Shown: piece by piece, positions 58,010 to 64,000 of the stretch
Layout: each line of letters begins with the position of its first letter
Position numbering within the stretch: position 1 is the first letter of the stretch
DNA from: JAWXUC01 sp044432975
GTDB taxonomy: Bacteria > Pseudomonadota > Alphaproteobacteria > RF32 > CAG-239
Direction of reading: 5' to 3'
Assembly (NCBI GenBank): GCA_044432975.1
Contig: JAWXUC010000004.1
Coordinates: forward strand, 62,001-126,000
DNA length: 64,000 bases
Notes under the pieces: model-generated
What the model was told of the DNA's origin: nothing
Databases searched by the model: none
What the model saw: the letters and a program-made list of their open reading frames with translations, nothing else
Program-made: the position numbers and the translations under genes

Positions 58010-59041
58010 ATGGATATTTTTTCAACTCAAGTGTTATCAAAAGTGGTGGAATACTTACCAACTCCATCATCTTTTTTGTTAGACACTTTCTTTCCGAGCG
58101 TGCAAACATCAGACAAAGAAGAAATCTTTTTTGATGTAACAAGCTCAAAACCTCGCATTTCGCCTTTTGTATCTCCATACTTGCCTGGCAAGGTTGTTGA
58201 TAACAATGGCTATCAAACAAAATCTTTCAAGCCTGCTTATGTTAAAGATAAACGCAGATTTGATGCTGACACTCCTTATAAAAGGCTTGCTGGCGAAACA
58301 ATTGGCGGTTCTTTATCTCCAAAACAAAGGTTTGAAAGAGCTGTTGCAACTACTTTAACTGATCAACTAGATAACTTAACTCGCCGAGAAGAAGTTATGG
58401 CAAGTGAAATTTTAAGAACTGGTAAAGTGGTGATTTCTGGTGATGGCTATCCTTCAACAACTGTTGATTTTGGCAGAGATTCTAGCTTTACAAAAGCTTT
58501 GACTGGCACAAACACTTGGGCTACTTCAACAATCAACCCTCTTGATAACTTAGAAAGCTGGGCTGGTGATATTCAAAACAAAGCTGGCGTTGTGGCAAAA
58601 ACTGTTATCTTAGACCCTGATGCGTGGAAGACATTCCGCAATAATCCATTGGTTGAAAAGTATTTGACTGATTTAAGACGTGGCACAAATAATACCTTAA
58701 ATGTTGATCCAATGATACGTGGAAATGACAATAAAGCACGTTATGTTGGCTCAATTGGTGATTTTGATTTTGTTGTTTATAATGATATTTATATCAATGA
58801 TGAAGGTGTTGAAACCAACTTGTTGCCAAGTAATACTGTTATTTTAGGCTCAAAAGATGGATTAGAAGGAACTCGTTGCTATGGCTCAATCAAAGACGAG
58901 CGAGCAAACTTTACAGCATCAAGATATTTCACAAAATCTTGGATAGAAGAAGACCCAGCGGTTAGATGGTTGTTATTACAATCTGCTCCATTGGTTGTTC
59001 CATATCGCCCTAATGCGTCAATGTGTGTAACAGTTGCTTAA
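58010..59041 (+). CDS. Major capsid protein, gpE-like
   Basis: The 343-residue protein has the gpE family order: a helical N-arm (VVEYLPTPSSFLLDTFFPSV), then KRLAGETIGGSLSPKQRFER, and the conserved C-terminal FTASRYFTKSWIEEDPAVRW. AAAGGAATTA lies before ATG 58010; the in-frame ATG 57995 overlaps the decoration gene. It forms the HK97-fold shell. Confidence 0.93.
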   Translation: MDIFSTQVLSKVVEYLPTPSSFLLDTFFPSVQTSDKEEIFFDVTSSKPRISPFVSPYLPGKVVDNNGYQTKSFKPAYVKDKRRFDADTPYKRLAGETIGGSLSPKQRFERAVATTLTDQLDNLTRREEVMASEILRTGKVVISGDGYPSTTVDFGRDSSFTKALTGTNTWATSTINPLDNLESWAGDIQNKAGVVAKTVILDPDAWKTFRNNPLVEKYLTDLRRGTNNTLNVDPMIRGNDNKARYVGSIGDFDFVVYNDIYINDEGVETNLLPSNTVILGSKDGLEGTRCYGSIKDERANFTASRYFTKSWIEEDPAVRWLLLQSAPLVVPYRPNASMCVTVA

Positions 59042-59052
59042 AGGAGATTAAA

Positions 59053-59397
59053 ATGAAAATAAAAGCAAAAATAACTTTAATTGTTGGCAAGGGTGTTGAA
59101 GTTTTGCCAAATGAAACTGTAGATGTAACAGAAGCTGAAGCAAAAGCCTTAATTGCTCAAGGTTTTGCTGAAGAGCTTCCTAAATCTACAAAAAAAAGAA
59201 CGGCAGCTACAACAACGACAACTACTCAAAAAACAGTAGTAGCTGTTGAAGATGCTAAAACTGATGATAATAATAACTCTGATGATAATAATAACCCAGA
59301 CGGAGGTGATGACAATGAACAACCAAACGGCGATGAAGAAGGCGACCAAGAGCCTATTCAAGAAGATGGGGATGTTGGGGATGTACAAGGGCAATGA
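59053..59397 (+). CDS. Small acidic head protein (FI position)
   Basis: The 114-residue protein has a short ordered start (MKIKAKITLIVGKGVEVLPN, then EAKALIAQGFAEEL) followed by a Thr/Lys stretch and a very acidic Asp/Asn/Gly tail (repeated DDNNNP/DGGDDN). The position after the capsid gene corresponds to lambda FI, which assists terminase docking; the function here is by position only. GGAG precedes ATG 59053. Confidence 0.65.
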   Translation: MKIKAKITLIVGKGVEVLPNETVDVTEAEAKALIAQGFAEELPKSTKKRTAATTTTTTQKTVVAVEDAKTDDNNNSDDNNNPDGGDDNEQPNGDEEGDQEPIQEDGDVGDVQGQ

Positions 59398-59620
59398 TGT
59401 CCTTTTTTTATTATCTGAACCAGATGAAGTTGTGGGTATTGGCTTTGCCAGTATCCACAATGAAACATCAAAATTAAAAATAATGGTTGAAGATGCTCCG
59501 TTTTTAGAAGTTGGCGAAGAGATTGAATATCAAGATATAGCTTATAAAGTTATGTCTGAGCCTAAAAGAGATATTCATCGCCTTGTTTGGGAGGCGGACG
59601 TCCTTATAGGGGATTTATAA
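59315..59620 (+). CDS. Head-tail connector protein (FII position)
   Basis: The 101-residue product (AMKKATKSLFKKMGMLGMYK, then VGIGFASIHNETSKLKIMVE and IHRLVWEADVLIGDL) resembles gpFII-type connectors. GGAGG at 59302 supports ATG 59315, which lies inside the previous gene (83-base overlap, different frame). Its last codons form the left arm of the hairpin element at 59598. Confidence 0.7.
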   Translation: MNNQTAMKKATKSLFKKMGMLGMYKGNDVLFLLSEPDEVVGIGFASIHNETSKLKIMVEDAPFLEVGEEIEYQDIAYKVMSEPKRDIHRLVWEADVLIGDL

Positions 59621-59866
59621 CAATTTTGGCAAGAGATAATTTAACTTTATAACGAGTGATTTTTTACAGTGTTTATTGAGCATAAATGCAAGAAAAATTG
59701 CGATGTTAGAGAGTTAAATTATCCTTGTCCTAAAGGATGTTGAAAAAAATATTTTTGGCGTTGTTGACCTCCCTTGAAGATTACTCAATCGACTGCGGTC
59801 GTTCGCCTAGCCAAATATATTTTTTTCTAACACCAAAACGGTATTAACCCCCTATAAGGACGTCAT
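59598..59866. repeat. Hairpin element inserted in the head-tail gene block
   Basis: The 16-base ends GACGTCCTTATAGGGG and their complement flank 237 bases of non-coding DNA. Inside, two more inverted pairs can be drawn: GATAATTTAACT with AGTTAAATTATC, and AAAAAAATATTTTTGGC with GCCAAATATATTTTTTT. The arms cover the end of one gene and the ribosome site of the next. Its centre (GATTACTCAATCGACTGCGG) faintly resembles the MITE-like repeats elsewhere in the window. Confidence 0.6.
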
Positions 59867-59867
59867 C

Positions 59868-60437
59868 GTGCAATTAAAGCTCGCAATAGAAGGCAAATTG
59901 TCTGAAGTCTTAGAAGCTCATTATAAAGCTGGTGAGAAAGCGGTTACTTTAGGTATTAAAGCTGCAACTAATGGCTTAAAGGCATCTATGCGAAGTCAAG
60001 TAAAATCGGCAGGCTTATCTTCTAGGCTTGCCAACACTTGGCGTGGCGATGTTTATCCTAGTGGTAGGCAAAGTATAAAAGCCGCAGGTTTGGTTTATAC
60101 TAAAGCTCAAAAGATTATGGAGGGCTTTGAATATCAAACTATAATTAGTGGCAAAAGTGGAAATTGGCTTGCAATTCCAACAGATGCTATTTCTAAAAAG
60201 ATTATGGGGCAAAAAACAACTCCTGCTCTTTATGAACGAGCTAAGAATTGCAAACTTGTCTTTGTTTATAGAAACAGCAGCGTTTCATATTTGGTGCATA
60301 GCAAAAAGAAAAGAAGCACTATTGCTTTTATCTTAGTCAAACAAGTAAAAATGCCAAAAATAACAAACTTTGAAACTGAAAGTAAGAAATGGCAAGATAA
60401 GCTACCAAGCTTAATTTTGCAAAACTGGAGTGATTAA
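59868..60437 (+). CDS. DUF6441 family tail protein
   Basis: The 189-residue protein has the DUF6441 signature (KLAIEGKLSEVLEAHYKAGE, RLANTWRGDVYPSGRQSIKA, SGNWLAIPTDAISKKIMG). It lies where lambda has gpZ, so it is probably a tail-completion protein. It starts with GTG at 59868, with AAGGA 6 bases before it. Confidence 0.8.
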   Translation: MQLKLAIEGKLSEVLEAHYKAGEKAVTLGIKAATNGLKASMRSQVKSAGLSSRLANTWRGDVYPSGRQSIKAAGLVYTKAQKIMEGFEYQTIISGKSGNWLAIPTDAISKKIMGQKTTPALYERAKNCKLVFVYRNSSVSYLVHSKKKRSTIAFILVKQVKMPKITNFETESKKWQDKLPSLILQNWSD

Positions 60438-60866
60438 ATGAGCAAACCATTAAGAGTAATAGATGCTTTATTTGAAAAATTAAAGCAAATTGAAAATGTG
60501 CCAATTTATAAAAATGAACCACTACCTCAAAAAATCCCGAATACTGGGATTGTTTTTTTAAGAGACGGAGATCTCGGCGAACCTGAGGTTTTACTTTCTC
60601 CGTTGATTTATATCTATAATCATAAAATAGAAATAGAGATTATTGTGCAAGCTCTTGATAGCCAAGAGCGAGATGTCTTAGCAGATAAAATCTTAATGAA
60701 AGTTTATGAATTTGTTAATCAATCCCCCACTCTTGATGGTTCTATTGATTATCTTTCTTTTGGTACTCCAGAGTTTTTACTTGAAGCACCAGAAGGAACT
60801 GTGCCGATTAAGGCAATCATCTTGCCGATATACTTAGAATACACAACACAAAACATTTTAACATAA
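60438..60866 (+). CDS. Tail terminator-like protein (gpU position)
   Basis: The 142-residue product has the strand-helix pattern of tail terminator proteins (VIDALFEKLKQIENVPIYKN, then YNHKIEIEIIVQALDSQERD). It lies between the DUF6441 gene and the tail tube gene, as gpU does in lambda. No catalytic motif. Starts directly after the previous stop. Confidence 0.65.
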   Translation: MSKPLRVIDALFEKLKQIENVPIYKNEPLPQKIPNTGIVFLRDGDLGEPEVLLSPLIYIYNHKIEIEIIVQALDSQERDVLADKILMKVYEFVNQSPTLDGSIDYLSFGTPEFLLEAPEGTVPIKAIILPIYLEYTTQNILT

Positions 60867-60878
60867 AGGAGAAATACA

Positions 60879-61820
60879 ATGGCACGTGCCTATGGCTGGA
60901 ATGCCCAGCTACTTATTGCTGAAGAAACCACTTATGGTACTTTGGCAACCACAGACTATACAAAAGTACCTTTTGCCTCATCATCTGTTGATAGTGAGCA
61001 AGGATTGGTATCATCAAACGTTTTAGGTTTGGGACGTGATCCAACACAACCATTTCAAGACGTAATTAACGTTGGTGGTGATATTGCAATACCTATTGAT
61101 CTTAGAAGCCTTGGTATTTGGCTAAAAGCAATCTTTGGTGAAGCAACAAGCACAGAAGATGATGATATTTTTACTCATGTTTTTGAAAGCGGAAAGTCAA
61201 CAATTCCTAGTTATTCTATAGAATTAGGCTTGCCACAAATCCCTGAATATGTACGTTTTACAGGAGTTAAAGCAGATAGTATTGCTTTTAACTTTGCTCG
61301 TTCTGGCGAGGCACAAGCAACAATAGCTTTGTTAGCTCAAGGAGAAAGTGCTTCTACAACAAGTATTCAATCAAGCCCAGCGGTCAACACTTATACAAGA
61401 TTTTCACAATATCAAGGCTCACTTGAAAGCGATGGTGTTATCTTGGCCAATGTTACAACCGCAAGTGTTACATATTCAAACAACTTAGAAAAGATTGAAA
61501 CAATCAGAGATGATGGCAAGGTTGAGGCTATTGATATTGGTGTGGCTAGTTTGTCAGGTTCTATTTCTGTTAGATATGGCGACAATGACTTGATGAATAA
61601 AGCCCGAGCAGGAACGCCTGTAGATTTAACTTTTGCTTATACTTTATCTACAACACAAAAGATTGTTATCACTTGTCATGAAGTTTATTTGCCAAAGCCA
61701 AAACGTTCTATCTCTGGCCCAGGTGGAATTGAGTGTTCTTATGACTTCCAAGGCTCAAAAAATGACACTTTAGGCAAAATGATGACTGTAACCTTAATAA
61801 ATGATATAGAGGAATATTAA
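60879..61820 (+). CDS. Major tail tube protein
   Basis: The 313-residue protein begins with AYGWNAQLLIAEETTYGTLA and has a beta-rich body with VNVGGDI-like NVGGDIAIPIDLRSLGIWLK and RSISGPGGIECSYDFQGSKN. These fit long-tailed phage tube proteins of the tail-tube family with two related domains. AAGGAGAAATACA precedes it. Confidence 0.85.
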   Translation: MARAYGWNAQLLIAEETTYGTLATTDYTKVPFASSSVDSEQGLVSSNVLGLGRDPTQPFQDVINVGGDIAIPIDLRSLGIWLKAIFGEATSTEDDDIFTHVFESGKSTIPSYSIELGLPQIPEYVRFTGVKADSIAFNFARSGEAQATIALLAQGESASTTSIQSSPAVNTYTRFSQYQGSLESDGVILANVTTASVTYSNNLEKIETIRDDGKVEAIDIGVASLSGSISVRYGDNDLMNKARAGTPVDLTFAYTLSTTQKIVITCHEVYLPKPKRSISGPGGIECSYDFQGSKNDTLGKMMTVTLINDIEEY

Positions 61821-61821
61821 T

Positions 61822-62358
61822 ATGATTAAACTTAAAATTCAAAAAGAACCTTATTGGTTAGAGCTTGGCTCGGGCGTTAAGGTTAAGGTGAAACCTTGCA
61901 CTTCGGCGGTGTTTTATGAAGCAAAGGCGTTTATGCACGCTAGAATTTCAGCAATGGCTAAAAAATATAAAGAAGAAAAAGAGCTTGGTATAAGTAGCAG
62001 CACTTTAATTGATTTAGAAAATCCTCAAAAAAGAGAAGCTTTTGCAGATCAAAACTTGATTTTAGGACTTGCCTTGGCAGGAATTATTGAATGGGACGGA
62101 ATTTTAGAGGCAGATAATGACAACAAAGCCCCAGCAACGCCTGAGAAAATTGAAGAGTTATTCTCAAACTTTTGGGTGTTAGCAGAAAATTTCCGCAATC
62201 AATATTCGGGAATTGTTGAAATGATTGAAGCAGAAAAAAACGCCTTATCGCTCGATGTCAATGGCACTTTGGCAAAGGGCGAGAATATTGCAAAGGCTGC
62301 TTTCAAGACAACCAACTCTGCTCAATCAACGAGTGCCAGTATATCAGAACAAGCCTAA
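61822..62358 (+). CDS. Tail assembly chaperone, gpG-like
   Basis: The 178-residue product (EPYWLELGSGVKVKVKPCTS, then NLILGLALAGIIEWDGILEA) lies between tail tube and tape measure, where lambda has G. At codons 138-140 it contains the heptamer A-AAA-AAC (62235-62241) in the correct frame for -1 slippage. The 38 residues after it are polar, low in complexity and probably dispensable. The unshifted product is the major one. Confidence 0.85.
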   Translation: MIKLKIQKEPYWLELGSGVKVKVKPCTSAVFYEAKAFMHARISAMAKKYKEEKELGISSSTLIDLENPQKREAFADQNLILGLALAGIIEWDGILEADNDNKAPATPEKIEELFSNFWVLAENFRNQYSGIVEMIEAEKNALSLDVNGTLAKGENIAKAAFKTTNSAQSTSASISEQA

Positions 62359-62549
62359 AAACAATACAAGGATATCAAGCTTGGGAAGTCCTCCTAAAAC
62401 TTCCCGAGCCAAATCTTGCCACAGCCTTTGAAATAGCAAAAAACTTGGGACTAGATATGAATTTAATGACCGAGTTCTTGCCAATTTCTATTCAATCAAT
62501 AAGGACATCTCAAAATGAGCACAGCGAAGACATTATCAATAAGGCTTGA
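62235..62549 (+). CDS. Frameshift extension of the tail chaperone (gpT-like part of G-T)
   Basis: After -1 slippage at A-AAA-AAC the frame is open for 102 codons from 62241 to the TGA at 62547. It encodes a Cys/His-rich start (CQWHFGKGREYCKGC), then LKTIQGYQAWEVLLKLPEPN and FEIAKNLGLDMNLMTEFLPI. The latter two segments look like the T-type domain of tail assembly chaperones. There is no start codon with a ribosome site for it in this frame. The predicted fusion is 242 residues (140 + 102). It overlaps the tape measure start by 34 bases. Confidence 0.75.
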   Translation, partial: KKRLIARCQWHFGKGREYCKGCFQDNQLCSINECQYIRTSLKTIQGYQAWEVLLKLPEPNLATAFEIAKNLGLDMNLMTEFLPISIQSIRTSQNEHSEDIINKA

Positions 62550-64000
62550 GGCGGTTGGTGGTGATAGCGTTTCAACTGAGCTTAAAAAAGTTGGGACTGA
62601 GGGAAACTCTGCTTTTAATAAGATTACACAAGTTATAACTCCTGCCAATGATAACCTCAAGGTTATTGATAATACTGCCAAGGCTTTTAACAATACCTTA
62701 AAGCAAGCGGCAAGTTTGGTTGGTGTTTATCTTGGGTTTCAAGGGTTAAAAAACACATTTAGTGGTATTGTTGATGCAAATGCGGAGTTTGAAAAGCTAA
62801 ACGCATCGCTTAAGACTGTTACAGGTTCAACAGAAGCTGCTGAAGATGCTTTTGCCATGATTGAAAACTTTGCAACTACTACTCCATATCAACTCGGCGA
62901 AGTGGTTGACGCATTTATTAGGCTTAAAGCTCTTGGTTTAGATCCTAGCCAAGAAGCTTTGCAATCTTATGGTAATACGGCTTCTGCTTTTGGAAAAAAT
63001 ATTCTTGATTTTACAAGTGCGGTGGCATCTGCCACAGTTGGCGAATTTGAAAGATTGAAAGCCTTTGGTATTAAGGCGAGTGTGCAAGGCGAAGAAGTAA
63101 GCTTTATCTTTCAAGGTGTAAAAACCACGATTGGCAAAAATGCGGCAGAAATTGAGGCTTATCTTAAATCTATTGGAGAAGTTGAGTTTGCAGGTGCAAT
63201 GACCGAGCAAATGAAAACCATCAGCGGTATAACCTCAAACATTGAAGATAACTTTTCAAAACTTGCCAGAAACATAGGCTCTGCAGGATTAAATGATGCA
63301 ATAAAAGAAGTTTTGACCTCTTTTAATTCACTTTTAGAAGAAGGCTCAGATGTTGCCACCATTATTGGTGAGGGTTTGGCTACTGCTGTTAATGTGGCTG
63401 GAAGTGCTTTTATGTTCTTGGCAGAAAACCTAGATACAATCGCTGTTTTGTTTGCCTCTCGCTTAGCTGCTCCAACTTTAACAAGTGCTTTTGCTCTGTT
63501 AAAAGCTGGAGTTTATGCCTTAAATACTTCTCTTATAGGTACAGGAGTTGCTGGAGCTTCGGCATCTGTTGGTATAAAAACAATGTGGACTGTCTCAAAG
63601 TTAGCAGCTACTCAAATGTATGTTTTAACTGCGGCAACCAATGCTTTTAAAGGGGCTTTAACATTAGTTGGAGGCCCTGCAGGTGCTGTTTTGCTTGCAG
63701 TTTATGCTTTGTATAAATTGGTTGATAGTCATGATGTAGCAAAAAAAGCTGCCAATGATCATGCCGAGACATTACAAAGCTTAAAAGATAGGCTAACTGA
63801 GACTACAAAAGAGATTGAATATTTAAACGAGCAAACAAAAAACCAAGCTATTGCTGATTGGGGTTATAAGCTAAAAACCGCAGAAGATAATATAAAAGCC
63901 TTAAAAGAAGAGCTTAAAGATACTGGTGGTATTTCTTTTTGGAAGCGTATTTCTCCTAACTTTGTTTTAGAGGATTATGAGATATTTGCTAATGATTTGG
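62516..64000 (+). CDS. Tail tape measure protein (partial, runs off the window)
   Basis: The frame is open from ATG 62516 to the end (495 codons). It starts MSTAKTLSIRLEAVGGDSVS and contains the tape-measure N-terminal domain segment NAEFEKLNASLKTVTGSTEAA, then a series of hydrophobic helices (VYLGFQGLKNTFSGIV, VNVAGSAFMFLAENL, LTLVGGPAGAVLLAVYALYK). These fit a lambda H-type protein that sets tail length. AAGGACATC lies 14 bases upstream. The end is outside the window. Confidence 0.9.

Larger units (their letters stand above)
40076..64000. mobile_element. Prophage, left part, lambda-like morphogenesis genes
   Basis: From here to the window end the genes are of phage type: serine recombinase, sigma-like factor, replication-type genes, DNA modification, then terminase to tape measure in the lambda order. 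Tail fibre, lysis and repressor genes are not in view, and the right end lies outside. The exact left junction is not fixed; 40076-40349 holds only AT-rich DNA and the first copy of a repeat at 40281. A serine recombinase need not use a tRNA as its target, so the adjacent tRNA may be coincidental. Confidence 0.9.

Noticed and set aside
62225..62431. Third-frame reading over the tail chaperone
   Set aside because: The -1 frame (62241-62549) is the one that follows the slippery heptamer; the +1 reading is very basic and has no start signal.
1..64000. CRISPR arrays, rRNA genes, complete insertion sequences
   Set aside because: No regularly spaced direct repeats, no rRNA sequence and no transposase frame were found on either strand.

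Overview
The window is AT-rich chromosomal DNA from an alphaproteobacterium, most likely a reduced, host- or gut-associated lineage. I infer this from three things: the gene order rpoZ - RelA/SpoT - DUF2062 - acpS - lepB - rnc, the single bifunctional RelA/SpoT homologue, and a GAAC-N7-GAAC box of the alphaproteobacterial LexA type. No 16S rRNA gene is present, so the genus cannot be named.

Bases 1-40,075 are mostly housekeeping DNA. tRNA-His is followed by a 1.2-kb island carrying a RhuM-family gene, bounded by a 20-bp copy of the tRNA 3' end. Next come an NAD synthesis pair, an outer-membrane barrel gene preceded by a structured RNA, a MinD-like/J-domain pair, yqeY, and the rpoZ-relA/spoT-DUF2062-acpS-lepB-rnc-dprA run. 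A GIY-YIG gene inside 36-bp inverted repeats separates dprA from topA. Then follow gyrB, an orphan HigA-like regulator, folA-thyA, ruvAB, plsY, ppa and an S10+spc ribosomal protein operon (rpsJ to rplO) that stops at a terminator before any secY. An acyltransferase, an HD phosphohydrolase, a MocA-like protein and a CAU tRNA complete this part. Small hairpin elements are scattered through it, including two copies of a ~160-bp MITE-like repeat.

Bases ~40,076-64,000 are the left part of a prophage that runs off the window. The order is: a DUF2924 protein, a large serine recombinase and its small HTH partner; a sigma-like factor and replication-type genes; a DNA-modification block; then a lambda-like morphogenesis operon. 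The modification block holds a phage MetK, a Mom-like protein, a ParB-domain/adenine-type methyltransferase, and further on a C5-cytosine methyltransferase. The morphogenesis operon runs Nu1-like, TerL, gpW, portal, S49 protease, decoration, capsid, connectors, tail tube, G/GT and tape measure. The G/GT pair has a canonical A-AAA-AAC slippery heptamer and an uninterrupted -1 frame, which is a strong programmed-frameshift prediction.

The most interesting observations are the MetK + Mom-like + methyltransferase cassette (possible DNA hypermodification), the in-frame stop near the end of the phage metK, the -1 frameshift, two families of repeated prophage intergenic sequences that look like promoters or operators, two unclassified structured RNAs each ending in a terminator just upstream of a gene, and several hairpin or inverted-repeat elements.
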